Positions 43,327-53,327 are shown, counted from the first letter of the stretch. The stretch: 64,000 nucleotides of DNA from Streptococcus downei MFe28 (GCF_900459175.1 NZ_UHFA01000002.1:2154956-2218955); one strand, 5' to 3'. Numbers and translations: made by a program. Notes: a model not told the origin generated them from the sequence alone.

Positions 43327-44262
43327 TTATTTATTAAAGCTTTCGGTCAATTGTGGTACCACTTGTTTCTTACGAGAAACAGCTCCTTCAAGGAAGGCAT
43401 GGTTGTTTTCTAGTTTAAAGTTGAAGGCTGCTTCAATCTTGTCTACATTGCTACCTAGCGCCAAGATTTCTGAATTTGAATTGAGGATATCCGTAATCAT
43501 GAGGACAAAGTCAGAATAGCCATTGGCAGCTTGTGAAGCCTTGATAGCTTCTTCAATTTCAGCTTGACGGGCCAAGACTTCATCAATATCAACCGTATTG
43601 ACTTGGGCCACACGCACATTATTGCCATTCAATTCAAAGCTCTTAGCATCAATATCAATCAGTTCTTCTGCCGATTTACTGGCCAAATTAGTTCCAGCCT
43701 TGAGCATGGCCAAACCGTATTCTTGCAAATCAACACCAGCCAGTTTAGCCAGTTCTTCTGCAACGGCAGGGTCGGATGGCGCTGTCGTTGGAGATTTCAA
43801 AAGGAGGGTATCTGAAATCAGACCTGACAGGAGGAGACCCGCGATTTCTTTAGGAAGATCAATTCCAGTTTCCTTATAAGCACGAAAGACAATTGAAGAA
43901 GCGGAACCAACTGGCTCTACTCGCATATAAAGCGGGTTAGCCGTCTCAAAATTAGCCACCCGGTGGTGGTCAATGACAGCCGCAATTTCAACCTCAGAAA
44001 TATCGCTGATAGATTGTTGGAATTCATTGTGGTCGGTCAAAATGACTTGGTTAACACCTTCGGACTTAGCGGATTCAACAACTCGAGGTGCCTCAACACC
44101 AAAGTAGTCAAGGACAAAGGCTGTTTCTTCATTGGGAGTACCAAGAGCAACGGCCTCAGCATCACGTCCCCAAGCAGTTCTTTCCAAATAAGCCCAGCCG
44201 TATGAAGATGCAATAGCATCTGTATCTGGATTTTGATGACCAAAAACTAAAAATTTTGACAT
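43327..44262 (-). CDS. ppaC: Manganese-dependent inorganic pyrophosphatase
   Basis: Family II DHH pyrophosphatase, 311 aa. [20 protein letters not shown] and [10 protein letters not shown] give the metal-binding His and Asp residues; C-terminal [10 protein letters not shown] contains the basic substrate-binding residues. Hydrolyses pyrophosphate in the cytoplasm. It needs manganese, which is of interest beside the broken manganese transporter. Confidence 0.95.
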   Translation of the reverse strand: MSKFLVFGHQNPDTDAIASSYGWAYLERTAWGRDAEAVALGTPNEETAFVLDYFGVEAPRVVESAKSEGVNQVILTDHNEFQQSISDISEVEIAAVIDHHRVANFETANPLYMRVEPVGSASSIVFRAYKETGIDLPKEIAGLLLSGLISDTLLLKSPTTAPSDPAVAEELAKLAGVDLQEYGLAMLKAGTNLASKSAEELIDIDAKSFELNGNNVRVAQVNTVDIDEVLARQAEIEEAIKASQAANGYSDFVLMITDILNSNSEILALGSNVDKIEAAFNFKLENNHAFLEGAVSRKKQVVPQLTESFNK

Positions 44263-44344
44263 ATTTTTTTTACCTCATCATATCTTTATTTCCCTAACAT
44301 TTTAGCAAATTTTAGCCTATAAAGAAAGAGAAATAGGAAAACTC

Positions 44345-44986
44345 CTACTTCTCTGGATAATCATTATAGTCCTTAAAATAGCGTTCCCTTTCATCTGGGG
44401 ACAGCTCCAAGGAGTCAAGGTCAACGATGTAGGAATCCTCCTCATCGTCAGCATAAATTTCAGAATCAAGATCCCCATCATAGGATTGCTGATAGCCATA
44501 TTGGGCATCAACTTCTTGCTTAGCTTGCTGTCGAGCTCGGTCTGCCAATTTCTTAGCAATTAGGTCATGGAAATACTTGATGGCAATCAAGATAAACTGG
44601 TAGGCCCAAATTAAGAGCGATTCAATCAGGATGACAAGTTCGACAACCACAACGCCGACCAAGGCCCAAACCATAAAGAAGGCGATGAAGAACTGAGAGA
44701 GGATTTTCTTAATATTACCAACCTGGTCATTATGGATAGTCAAAACTTCTGTAAATAGGTCAAAGATACCCTGGAGAAGGGCGGATCTAATCGCTCGAGA
44801 GCCAGATTCATTCTCAACTAGCTTGGCTCTGGTCGCAATGACTTGGTCCTTATCGTCATAAAAAAGATCTACCCTATCTCCCAACTTAGGGTCAAAACTA
44901 AAAGACGAACGATCAATCCTCTTAACATGACCGTCCGTATTGGCAAGTACAATGACCTCATCATCAATACTTAATACGCGATACAT
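44345..44986 (-). CDS. Conserved streptococcal membrane protein
   Basis: 213 aa from ATG at 44986 (MYRVLSIDDE); an upstream ATG at 45019 has no good SD. N-terminal soluble segment (about 1-55) of S1/OB-like look (VLANTDGHVKRIDRSSFSFDPKLGDRVDLFY), a helical region, two membrane segments (about 100-150), then an acidic cytoplasmic tail (DDEEDSYIVDLDSLELSPDERERY). No family with known function recognised. Confidence 0.7.
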   Translation of the reverse strand: MYRVLSIDDEVIVLANTDGHVKRIDRSSFSFDPKLGDRVDLFYDDKDQVIATRAKLVENESGSRAIRSALLQGIFDLFTEVLTIHNDQVGNIKKILSQFFIAFFMVWALVGVVVVELVILIESLLIWAYQFILIAIKYFHDLIAKKLADRARQQAKQEVDAQYGYQQSYDGDLDSEIYADDEEDSYIVDLDSLELSPDERERYFKDYNDYPEK

Positions 44987-45046
44987 ACATTTCTCTACTT
45001 TCTCGTCCCATAATATCACAAAGTCACAATACTGTCAAAGTAGCTA

Positions 45047-46332
45047 TCTCAAGCCCACGACAAACGCATGAAGAAAATAACGTTTTCAGATAATAGATTC
45101 ATAAAAAAGGGTCCACCTCCGGAGTTATAATAGACTTAGGAGGTGTCTTTATGTCTGAGATGATAGAATTTCTTATCACTGTCCGTGATGAGCGTGACAA
45201 TTGGAAGATCAAGCATAGCTTGGCTGATATTGTGCTGCTCATCTTCTTTGCCCGCCTTTCGGGTGCAGAATCCTGGGAAGAAATAGAGGATTTTGGAACT
45301 ATCTATGAAACTTCCTTACGTAGTGTACTTACCTTGGAAAACGGTATTCCATCTCACGACACCCTGCAACGTGTTTTTGCGACCTTAGATGCGCAAGTTT
45401 TGGTGGAAGTAACCTTGATGTGGAACGACATTCTCCGTGAGGCTGACCTGTCTGCTAAGACTTTTCCCAGCTTTGCCAAACGCCTCCTAGCGATTGACGC
45501 AAAGACCATTAAAGGCAACTCCAGTCAAACTCAAAAAGCCTTGCACATTGTGTCTGCCTATGCGACAGATTTAGGTATCTGTTATGGTCAAGTGGCAACC
45601 GATGACAAGAGTAATGAAATCACAGCTATCCCCGATTTGTTGGCTAAGATTTCTGTAAAAGGGTGCTTGATTAGTATTGACGCTATGGGTACTCAGACTG
45701 CTATTGCCAACAAGATTATCAAGAAGCAAGCAGATTATTGCTTGGCGGTTAAAGAAAATCAGAAAGGACTCTTAGAGGATATTCAGCCTTTCTTTAACGT
45801 GGGTAAAAGGGAGACAGACAGTTACGAAACCGTAGAGAAGGCTCACGGCCAGGTTGAGACTAGACGTTATGAAGTCATTAACGATACGGCTTGGTTACGC
45901 AAGGAACGCCCTAACTGGGGTCATATCCAGTGTATTGGAAAAGCCAGTATCAGGATTGATAAGGATGGCAAACAAAGTGAGGATACCCGTTACTTTATCT
46001 TAAGTTGTCAGGCAAGTGCTAAGGAACTCTGTGTTTATGTCCGTGGGCATTGGCAAATTGAGAGCATGCATTGGCAGTTGGATGTTGTCTTTCGTGAGGA
46101 CGCCAACAAGACCTTGAATAAACAATTAGCTTTTAACTTGAACGTGCTGGATAAGTTTTGTTTAGCTGTGCTTAAACAGTTAGATGTTGGCAAGAAAATG
46201 AGTTTGAGACGGAAAAAATTCAACTTAGGGATGAACTTTGACCAGTATTTGAAGAAATTAATCTAGTCAAAAAAGTGATCGTCTATGGTAAAACAGAGAA
46301 GAAACATTCATGCGTTTGTCGTGTCTCAAGCC
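45047..46332 (+). mobile_element. Intact ISAs1-family insertion sequence
   Basis: Element proper 45056-46323 (1268 bp) with perfect 17-bp inverted ends CACGACAAACGCATGAA (45056-45072, inverted at 46307-46323). The 9-bp TCTCAAGCC flanks both sides (45047-45055 and 46324-46332), a perfect target duplication, so the insertion is recent or undisturbed. Confidence 0.92.
45151..46266 (+). CDS. ISAs1-family transposase
   Basis: 371 aa, intact. LLAIDAKTIKGN (first Asp), ISIDAMGTQTAIANKI (second Asp) and the C-terminal RGHWQIESMHWQLDVVFREDANKTL (Glu) are the ISAs1 DDE pattern. SD TAGGAGGTG before ATG. Coding is uninterrupted, so the element may be active. Confidence 0.93.
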   Translation: MSEMIEFLITVRDERDNWKIKHSLADIVLLIFFARLSGAESWEEIEDFGTIYETSLRSVLTLENGIPSHDTLQRVFATLDAQVLVEVTLMWNDILREADLSAKTFPSFAKRLLAIDAKTIKGNSSQTQKALHIVSAYATDLGICYGQVATDDKSNEITAIPDLLAKISVKGCLISIDAMGTQTAIANKIIKKQADYCLAVKENQKGLLEDIQPFFNVGKRETDSYETVEKAHGQVETRRYEVINDTAWLRKERPNWGHIQCIGKASIRIDKDGKQSEDTRYFILSCQASAKELCVYVRGHWQIESMHWQLDVVFREDANKTLNKQLAFNLNVLDKFCLAVLKQLDVGKKMSLRRKKFNLGMNFDQYLKKLI

Positions 46333-46368
46333 TGTTCTTGGCCATTTCTAGTAGTCAATTTCATTGAA

Positions 46369-46402
46369 AAAGTCACCTCCAATAAACATCGGAAGTGACT
46401 TT
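46369..46402 (-). terminator. Terminator of the surface-protein gene
   Basis: AAAGTCACCTCC (46369-46380) and GGAAGTGACTTT (46391-46402) pair at 11 of 12; A-run on the plus side. Confidence 0.65.
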
Positions 46403-46427
46403 AGCTATAAAAGATTTGTTAGGGAAC

Positions 46428-48590
46428 TTAATCAATGACGATATAGCGCCTTTGGCCACCATAGCTCACATAAGAAATCCAGTCATGGCCATCCTTGTGC
46501 ATAATCTTATCGTAATTGATTCCCTCACCAGCTTGGAAGGTAAAGGCAACATCGGCAGCAATCCGAGCCTCATTTCTGACCTCAACTTGCTTGACAAAGG
46601 TATAGCGCTTCAAGGATGGGAAGGTCGTTTCATAGTCAGGCTTACCTGCTGGCTCGACTACTGTCGTCTGGGTACCTGCGACACCAACCATCTTGTTATC
46701 ATTTTCTACATAATAAAGGTGAACATTATAGAGGCCTGCTTGACCCTTATGTTCGCTAGTCTTGACAGTCGCCTTATAATCGCCATTAGCTTGTTTACTA
46801 GCATCATACCAGATAATATCGTCTTGATCATCCTTATCAGTCCAAACTGGAACCTTGACAGCCAAAATACCTTTGCTATCCTTAACATTTGTAATCAAAA
46901 CATCAAAACCATCAGATGTTTGATTTTGGATGGTGATGCTACCTCCTACTTGATCATCGGTTTTCTTAGCTTCCACCTGATGTTGACTACCAGCAATACC
47001 AACCAATTGTCCATCGTTTTCTAGGTAGTAAAGATGAACATTGTAGCTACCTGCTTCATTTTTATGGTCGGCTAATTTAACCGCCACCTTGTAGGTGCCA
47101 TCAGCTTGTTTATCTGCGTCGTACCAGACAATATCATCCTGGTCATTTTTATCTGTCCAGACGGGTACTTTGACAGACTTAAGGCCTTGACTATCAGTAA
47201 CATTTGAGACGATAACATCAAAGTCCCCATTATCCTTATCGCTAAAGGAAAGACTGCCTGTTCGATTAACTTGAGGCTTTTCAGGTTCAGGAAGAGTGTA
47301 TTGCAGACCAGCAACTCCCTTCATAGCGCCATTATTTTCAACGTAGTAAAGATGGATATTATAGAGGCCTCTTTCATTTTTGTGGTTAGATAGGTTGACA
47401 GCCACCTTATAGGTGCCATCACCTTGTTTGACGCCATCGTACCAAACAATATCATCCTGATCATTCTTGTCCGTCCAGATAGGAACCTTAACGGCTAAAA
47501 TACCATTACTATCAGTGACATTAGAAATCCGGACATCAAAGCCTTTATCGGTTTGATTTTCAACACTAATCTGGCCAGTCAGCTTGGATTCAGTCTTTTG
47601 AGTACTAGCTTGAGCTGGTAACTTATCCAGCATGATATAACGACGAATACCACTATAGGAGACGTAGGAAATCCACTTGTAGCCGTCAGCCTTGATTTCC
47701 TTATCATAGTTAACGGAGTCGCCCTTACCGAAAGTGAATTCTGTCTTAGCAGCGACCTTAGCCTCGTTCTTAACTTCTACTTCCTTGTCAAAAGTATAGC
47801 GTTCTAAAGCAGGTAAGGTTTTTTCTTCACTGTCCTTTACTTTTGGCTCTTCTGCCTTAGGGGCAGTCTTATCAGCAGGGACTTCATTGGCTTCCAACTT
47901 AGCTATGTTAGCATAACGACGCATACCGCTATAGGACTTATAACTCAGCCATTGGTAGCCATCTTGATTAAGGAGCTGGTCGTAATAAACACGATCGCCA
48001 GCATTGGCATAGAAGGCCAAAGGTGCTGAAGCTGAGGGACTATTTTTTACCTCTGTGCGTTCGGGATAGGTATAGTAGCCAGAACTTGGAATATCCTTGC
48101 CAACTTCTTGGACTGTTGTGGCAGCTGATGCTCGACTCACCCCTTCTGCCACTTGACTGGCTTGGCCTTGACTGGCACTTTCAGTAACAGTCGTCTCGTT
48201 TGAACCTTCTCCTTTATCATCGGTTTGAGTGGCTACATCAACTTTTTCTGAGGCGGAAGCTACATTACCATCAGTAGCACTTGTAGGGACTTCATTGGTC
48301 GAAGTTCCTGCGTCACCGGCACTTACCTCTTCTAGCTTATCATTCGCTGCTGTAGCTACTTGATCTTTACTAGCTACCTCTGTATTAGCTCCTTGGTCTG
48401 GATTAATCGCCTTGTCTGAAACAGTCTGTACAGTACTGTCTTGAGGCTGACTATCTGGACTGGCTTGCTCATCAGCTAGAGCTTTACCACCAAAAACCAA
48501 ACTAGCTCCAATTAAAACTGAGGCTGCTCCAAACGAATACTTTCTGATAGAAAAACGTTGTTTTTCATTCCAAAACAAATCTTTTTTCAT
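46428..48590 (-). CDS. YSIRK-signal surface protein with SH3-like and Bsp-like repeats
   Basis: 720 aa. Signal peptide with RFSIRKYSFGAASVLIGAS (12-30). Residues 40-165 are Ser/Thr/Ala-rich and probably disordered. SH3-like units at about 170-232, 262-324 and 657-720 (pattern YTFxKxVEVxNEA...YDK...DGxxWISYVSYxGxRRYI). Three GBS-Bsp-like repeats at about 338-430, 445-535 and 549-642, each with VPxWTDKxDQDDIxWYDxxKQ and HLYYxEN. There is no LPXTG or C-terminal anchor: it ends in RRYIVID. It may be held by SH3-like binding to the wall, or secreted. SD GAAGGAG. Confidence 0.88.
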   Translation of the reverse strand: MKKDLFWNEKQRFSIRKYSFGAASVLIGASLVFGGKALADEQASPDSQPQDSTVQTVSDKAINPDQGANTEVASKDQVATAANDKLEEVSAGDAGTSTNEVPTSATDGNVASASEKVDVATQTDDKGEGSNETTVTESASQGQASQVAEGVSRASAATTVQEVGKDIPSSGYYTYPERTEVKNSPSASAPLAFYANAGDRVYYDQLLNQDGYQWLSYKSYSGMRRYANIAKLEANEVPADKTAPKAEEPKVKDSEEKTLPALERYTFDKEVEVKNEAKVAAKTEFTFGKGDSVNYDKEIKADGYKWISYVSYSGIRRYIMLDKLPAQASTQKTESKLTGQISVENQTDKGFDVRISNVTDSNGILAVKVPIWTDKNDQDDIVWYDGVKQGDGTYKVAVNLSNHKNERGLYNIHLYYVENNGAMKGVAGLQYTLPEPEKPQVNRTGSLSFSDKDNGDFDVIVSNVTDSQGLKSVKVPVWTDKNDQDDIVWYDADKQADGTYKVAVKLADHKNEAGSYNVHLYYLENDGQLVGIAGSQHQVEAKKTDDQVGGSITIQNQTSDGFDVLITNVKDSKGILAVKVPVWTDKDDQDDIIWYDASKQANGDYKATVKTSEHKGQAGLYNVHLYYVENDNKMVGVAGTQTTVVEPAGKPDYETTFPSLKRYTFVKQVEVRNEARIAADVAFTFQAGEGINYDKIMHKDGHDWISYVSYGGQRRYIVID

Positions 48591-48730
48591 GATGAGTCTC
48601 CTTCTATCCCTATGATTTTTCTAAAACAATTTCGCTTCATTTTTCGCCTTCATTATAAAAAATTAGGAAAGCGTTGTCAATACATTTCTGTAATAATGAA
48701 ATATTTCAGTAATATTATTTTCCCCTAAAT

Positions 48731-48758
48731 AAAATCACCACTCTCTGGTAGTGATTTT
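48731..48758 (-). terminator. Terminator of the lipoprotein gene
   Basis: AAAATCACCAC (48731-48741) and GTAGTGATTTT (48748-48758), one mismatch, just after the stop at 48767. Confidence 0.6.
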
Positions 48759-48766
48759 AAACTTTA

Positions 48767-49345
48767 TTAGCCTACCCGATAATAAGGGGTGGCTTCGGCT
48801 GATTCACTTTGACCTACCACCAAGGCATCCTGTTGATAGATTTTGCCTCCAACAGTCGGAACGCCTGCAGGAATGACGAAGAGAGCTGCACTTCCGACTT
48901 CTGAGTCTTTTAGACCAATGCCAAAGAGAGCCTTTTCACCACTAACTCCTTGAGAAGAAATGACTTGGGTGTCTGAAACCAGACCATTACTATCAAAAAC
49001 TAGGGTTTCGCCATTGGCATTTTGCCAGGTCCCAGCGATAGTAGTGAAGTCTCCATTTGCAATTGCACTAACATCAAGACTCGAAGTGCTAGCCTGATTA
49101 TTGGTTGAACCTTGATCGCTAGAATTCGATGAATTGCTATTGCCACCATTAGCTTGAGTTTGGTTAGTGGATTGTGAACCCGATTGATTTTGAGAACTGC
49201 CCTTTTGGGATTTTGCTTTACTAGTTTGACTAGTCTTTGGGGAATTGGAATGAGCTTTACTTTGAGAACTATTCTTGTGGCAACCTGCTAATAATAAAGC
49301 AGAGCTAAGCATCAGCACCGTTGCAACTTTGTAAGACTTTTTCAT
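48767..49345 (-). CDS. DUF6287-type lipoprotein
   Basis: 192 aa from ATG at 49345 (MKKSYKVA), with AAAGGAAAC upstream. Lipobox LLAGC near residue 22, a Ser/Gln/Asn-rich linker (about 25-90), then AIANGDFTTIAGTWQNANGETLVFDSNGLVS, the DUF6287 start, and a beta-rich C-terminal domain. Attached to the outer membrane face; role unknown. Confidence 0.75.
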   Translation of the reverse strand: MKKSYKVATVLMLSSALLLAGCHKNSSQSKAHSNSPKTSQTSKAKSQKGSSQNQSGSQSTNQTQANGGNSNSSNSSDQGSTNNQASTSSLDVSAIANGDFTTIAGTWQNANGETLVFDSNGLVSDTQVISSQGVSGEKALFGIGLKDSEVGSAALFVIPAGVPTVGGKIYQQDALVVGQSESAEATPYYRVG

Positions 49346-49476
49346 AATTTTTGTTTCCTTTCTTGTTTTCGCTTTCATTATAGCCTAGTTCAATTATTTC
49401 GTCAACATATTTTTGTAATTTACTTAATTTTTTTGAAACATTTGTAACTTTTTTGTAAATCGTAAAACAGAACTAA

Positions 49477-49875
49477 TACTCAATGAAAATCGAATTAGCC
49501 GAGGCAAGGAGCAAAGCCATCAAGCCACTAAAGTGGCTGATAGCTAACGGCAATCGCTATGGTGATTGCCTAGCTCGCTTATTAACCTCACAAAGTTGGT
49601 GAAATCGACTAACTTTGCTCCGCATCGCACGAACTGAAGACAGCTCAAAAGGTCTGGGAGACCTTTTGAGGTTGGAGATGAAGAAAGGCTCGCTTTCTTC
49701 AGTAAGTACGGCAAGGTGAGTTAACGACGCGACACGAGGTACAAACTGCCGTTACCACAGTTTATACAGAGTTAGTCAGGGATATAGAAAACTACAATCG
49801 TAGTTTTCGTAGTCACTCTAATGAGAAATTATAGAGTGACTTTATCCGTGGGAAAATTTTGATTTCCGAAGAGTA
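49477..49875. repeat. BOX-like element, long form (399 bp)
   Basis: Opens TACTCAATGAAAATCGAATTAGCC, closes ATTTCCGAAGAGTA. It holds GGCAATCGCTATGGTGATTGCC, CTCAAAAGGTCTGGGAGACC, AGTACGGCAAGGTGAG, and the AACTACAATCGTAGTT and GAGTGACTTTATCC units also seen at 20516-21085. It fills most of the gap between the lipoprotein gene and rlmD. Confidence 0.85.
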
Positions 49876-49941
49876 TAAACTATAAGAAAAAGAGTAGTTT
49901 TTCTACCCTCATTAATCTATTCGAAAATCAAAATCATTTTT

Positions 49942-51294
49942 CTATTTTTTTCTCAATTTAACAACAGCTTCTACTCGAGCAGTATGGGGAAACATATCTA
50001 CTGATTGAATATAGTCAACCTGGTAGACCTGACTCAAGGCAACTAAATCACGAGCCAAGGTGGAAGCATTGCAAGAAACATAGACCATTTTTGCAGGCCT
50101 AACATCAATTATGGTTTTGAGAAGCTTATCGTCTAGTCCGACTCTAGGAGGGTCCACCACCAGGGCGCTGGCACGGTAGCCCTCTTGGTACCACTTAGGA
50201 ATGATGTCTTCGGCCTTGCCAGTCTCATAATACGTATTAGAAAGACCCAGAGTTTTAGCATTTTCCTTTGCATCTTCAATTGATTCAGGGATAACATCCA
50301 TCCCCCTAACAGACCTCACCTTATTGGCAAAGGCAAAGCCGATTGTACCAACACCACAGTAGGCATCTATCAAATCATCATCTGGCTGAGCATCCAAAGC
50401 CGCCACCGCCTCCTGATAGAGAACTTGTGTCTGCTGGGGATTAAGCTGGTAAAAGGCTCTAGGTGACAGAGAAAAGCTGTAGTCTAGCACCTCTTCTTCA
50501 ATAGTTTCCTTTCCCCAAAGAATCTGTGTTTTTTCCCCATATATTTCACTCGATTTCGATGAGTTATAGTTAATGGCAATGGTTACAATTTGTGGAAAAG
50601 CTAGCCTCAATTCCTTGATTAGGGCGGTTAAGCGTATGTCTTTACTGGTCACAAAGATAATTTGAACTTGAGAGCTAGCTTGCCCCTTGCGGACCATAAT
50701 TGTACGAACACCAGCAATTTTCCGCTCATTATAGATGGGAATTTTATACTTATCCAAGAGCTCAGTTGCCTTATTGACAATCTCTTGTGTCAACTCATCT
50801 TGAACTAAACAAGACTCTAGAGGGACTAAACGATGGGAGTTACTAGCAAAAAGCCCCGCTTTAACCGAATCAGCAAAATGACGAGTTTGAAACTGGAGCT
50901 TAGCCCGATAGTGATAGGGATTGTCCATGCCTTTAGTCGGCCGAATCTCATAGTTTTCATAACCTATGGGCTGAAATTTTTTCAAGGCCTGCTTAATGAT
51001 GTCATCCTTAAAGTCTAATTGCTTCTTGTAAGTCAGATGCATAATCTGACAACCACCACACTCATCGTAGATAGGACAGGGAGGCTGGACACGAGCCTTG
51101 GAGGCCTTGTTAACTTTTAGGAGCCTAGCTTGGACGAAGTTTTTTTTAACAGCTGTAGCCTGACAAAAAACCTCTTCTCCTTTCAGCGCACCAGGCACAA
51201 AAACCAAGGTACGCTTATAAAAACCAATACCTTCTCCATTGATCCCCATCCGTTTAATTTTTAGGGGAATCCTCTGCTTGACCCGCAAACTCAT
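49942..51294 (-). CDS. rlmD: 23S rRNA (uracil-5-)-methyltransferase, RumA/RlmD family
   Basis: 450 aa from ATG at 51294 ([17 protein letters not shown]), with AAAGGA upstream; an in-frame extension to 51351 is less likely. N-terminal TRAM domain, an iron-sulfur motif [17 protein letters not shown] motif [24 protein letters not shown] and catalytic [11 protein letters not shown]. Methylates a uridine in 23S rRNA; which one (1939 or other) is not shown by sequence. Divergent from recX. Confidence 0.9.
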   Translation of the reverse strand: MSLRVKQRIPLKIKRMGINGEGIGFYKRTLVFVPGALKGEEVFCQATAVKKNFVQARLLKVNKASKARVQPPCPIYDECGGCQIMHLTYKKQLDFKDDIIKQALKKFQPIGYENYEIRPTKGMDNPYHYRAKLQFQTRHFADSVKAGLFASNSHRLVPLESCLVQDELTQEIVNKATELLDKYKIPIYNERKIAGVRTIMVRKGQASSQVQIIFVTSKDIRLTALIKELRLAFPQIVTIAINYNSSKSSEIYGEKTQILWGKETIEEEVLDYSFSLSPRAFYQLNPQQTQVLYQEAVAALDAQPDDDLIDAYCGVGTIGFAFANKVRSVRGMDVIPESIEDAKENAKTLGLSNTYYETGKAEDIIPKWYQEGYRASALVVDPPRVGLDDKLLKTIIDVRPAKMVYVSCNASTLARDLVALSQVYQVDYIQSVDMFPHTARVEAVVKLRKK

Positions 51295-51417
51295 TCTTGC
51301 AAAGTCCTTTCTAATCAAAATAAAAGCCGAATAGATAGGTGTGAACTCCACCTTACTAACCCTATTGGGTAAAATTCACAAAGCCTACTGTACACCCTAA
51401 TATTCTACCATTTTTGC

Positions 51418-51426
51418 TATAATAAA
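51418..51426 (+). promoter_or_regulatory. Extended -10 promoter directly abutting recX
   Basis: TGC precedes TATAAT (51418-51423); only 6 nt (AAACCT) separate it from ATG at 51430. No -35 and no SD are visible. Confidence 0.6.
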
Positions 51427-51429
51427 CCT

Positions 51430-52206
51430 ATGAAAATTACCAAGATTGAAAAGAAGAAACGCCTCTATCTCCTTGAGTTAGATAGTAAGGAGAAACTCTA
51501 TATTACTGAGGACACCATTGTCCACTTTATGCTTTCAAAGGATAAGATTATCAGTCAAGAGGAACTAAAGGAGATTCAAAGCTTTGCCCAATTCTCCTAC
51601 GGTAAGAACCTGGCCTTCTACTTTTTATCCTTTAAGCCTAGGACTGAAAAAGAAGTCAAAGATTACCTTAATAAGCATGAAATTGAAGAAAAAATCATAC
51701 CTCAGGTCCTAAAGGACTTGAAAAAGGATAAGTGGATTGACGATTTCCAATATACTCAAGCCTTTATCAATCAAAATATGGCAAATGGCGATAAGGGAGC
51801 CTATGTCCTTAGTCAAAAACTAGCCCAGAAGGGAATTTCTAAATCCACCATTGATGAAGCTTTGAGTGAGCAAGATTTTTTCCCAATCGCTAATAAAGCT
51901 GGACAAAAGCTCTACAAAAAATATACAGGTTGTTACCCCAGCAAGGCAATCAAGGATAAAATTCAGCAAAATCTCCTAAACAAGGGCTTTGACTATCAGA
52001 CTACCAAACAAGTCCTTGAGACATTAGCCATAAAAAAAGACCAAGAAGATGACCTAACTCTCATCTACCGAGAACTCGATAAAATCTCGCCAAAATACCA
52101 AAAGAAATATGAAGGTTTTGCTCTTAAACAGCATTTAACACAGGCCCTGGCAAGAAAGGGCTACGACTTTTCTGACATTGCATCCGCCTTGAGGGATTAC
52201 CTATAA
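51430..52206 (+). CDS. recX: Regulatory protein RecX
   Basis: 258 aa; typical [25 protein letters not shown] start, then repeated three-helix RecX units ([47 protein letters not shown], and similar). RecX binds RecA filaments and limits recombination. Long form as in streptococci. ATG 6 nt after a -10, suggesting a leaderless mRNA. Confidence 0.92.
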   Translation: MKITKIEKKKRLYLLELDSKEKLYITEDTIVHFMLSKDKIISQEELKEIQSFAQFSYGKNLAFYFLSFKPRTEKEVKDYLNKHEIEEKIIPQVLKDLKKDKWIDDFQYTQAFINQNMANGDKGAYVLSQKLAQKGISKSTIDEALSEQDFFPIANKAGQKLYKKYTGCYPSKAIKDKIQQNLLNKGFDYQTTKQVLETLAIKKDQEDDLTLIYRELDKISPKYQKKYEGFALKQHLTQALARKGYDFSDIASALRDYL

Positions 52207-52600
52207 ATCAACTACCACCTAATTCTCAAAGTAGTAGCACCCTTGCCAAAGGGAAACATAGTTTGGAGAAATCTGCAAAATCAACGAAAGATACCAATAA
52301 ATACCCCAAATTGCAAGCATTGCTAATTTTCAGAGCTTTCTTTGTCACATCTTAAGAAAAAGATTGCAGAGAGACTGCGACCTTCAAAAATATCTGCTTT
52401 TGCTTTTCATCGATGTTAACAGGATTTGTGGCTAACCCCTTGGCGGACAAAGACTCTTCTTCACAGGCAATCGAAACTTACACTAGAAAGCACCATCCTT
52501 CACTCCTTAGGCCTAGCATAAATCTCGCTATAAAAAATGCTTTTTCTATCAAATTATGTTAAACTATAAAAGATAAACTAAATTGTAGAAGGTTTTAGCC
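52207..52600. other. Intergenic stretch without recognised gene
   Basis: Nothing supported apart from an AT-rich ntdP promoter region near 52555-52575 (TTAAACTATAAAAG). No hairpin with T-run after recX stands out. Confidence 0.45.
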
Positions 52601-53134
52601 ATGAAATTACCCAAAGAAGGCGACTTTATTACAATTCAGAGTTATAAGCATGATGGTAGTTTGCACCGAACTTGGCGCGATACTATGGTACTAAAGACAA
52701 CTGAAAATGCAATCATTGGTGTCAATGACCATACACTTGTTACTGAAAGTGATGGTAGACGCTGGGTGACTAGAGAGCCAGCCATTGTCTATTTTCATAA
52801 AAAATTCTGGTTTAACATCATTGCAATGATTCGTGATAGTGGTGTTTCCTATTACTGCAACCTAGCAAGTCCTTATGTTATGGATGAAGAAGCTCTCAAA
52901 TACATTGACTATGATTTAGATGTTAAAGTTTTTGAGAATCACGAGAAGAAGCTTTTGGATGTTGATGAATATGAAAGTCATAAAAAGGAAATGCATTATT
53001 CAGCAGATATTGATTTTATCCTAAAAGGGAATGTCAAAATTCTTGTCGACTGGATAAACCAAGAAAAGGGGCCTTTCTCGGAATCTTATATTAATATTTG
53101 GTACAAACGTTATCTTGAACTCAAGAGTCGTTAA
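52601..53134 (+). CDS. ntdP: Nucleoside tri-/diphosphatase NtdP-like (DUF402)
   Basis: 177 aa. [32 protein letters not shown] and the metal-binding part [50 protein letters not shown] are family hallmarks (conserved Tyr, Asp, Asp). Hydrolyses nucleoside di- and triphosphates, by homology. SD GAAGG. Confidence 0.88.
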   Translation: MKLPKEGDFITIQSYKHDGSLHRTWRDTMVLKTTENAIIGVNDHTLVTESDGRRWVTREPAIVYFHKKFWFNIIAMIRDSGVSYYCNLASPYVMDEEALKYIDYDLDVKVFENHEKKLLDVDEYESHKKEMHYSADIDFILKGNVKILVDWINQEKGPFSESYINIWYKRYLELKSR

Positions 53135-53147
53135 AGTCGCTAAAAAA

Positions 53148-53172
53148 GACACTTATTCAGATGAGTAAGTGT
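53148..53172 (+). terminator. Terminator of ntdP
   Basis: GACACTTA and TAAGTGTC form a stem, followed by CTTTTC, just after the ntdP stop and convergent with the rrn terminator. Confidence 0.75.
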
Positions 53173-53188
53173 CCTTTTCATATGCCTA

Positions 53189-53220
53189 AAAAACTAAAAG
53201 TAGCGAGACTCCCCCGCTAC
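53189..53220 (-). terminator. Terminator of the first rrn-tRNA transcript, fused to a tRNA-Gly half
   Basis: Minus strand GTAGCG (53220-53215) pairs with CGCTAC (53205-53200) and is followed by TTTTAGTTTTTT. The GTAG half of the first arm is the end of the tRNA-Gly D-arm. Confidence 0.75.
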
Positions 53221-53237
53221 CACTGAACTACGTTCGC
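53217..53237 (-). pseudogene. 5' fragment of tRNA-Gly
   Basis: The first 21 nt GCGAACGTAGTTCAGTGGTAG match the complete tRNA-Gly at 59437-59508; the rest is replaced by a terminator. Confidence 0.9.
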
Positions 53238-53240
53238 AAA

Positions 53241-53313
53241 TGCCGGCTACATGACTTGAACACGCGACCCTCTGATTACAAATCAGATGCTCTACCAACT
53301 GAGCTAAGCCGGC
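53241..53313 (-). tRNA. tRNA-Thr (TGT)
   Basis: Minus-strand cloverleaf GCCGGCTTAGCTCAG...GCCGGCA with anticodon loop TTTGTAA; 73 nt. Confidence 0.95.
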
Positions 53314-53327
53314 CTATCTTCTTCCTA

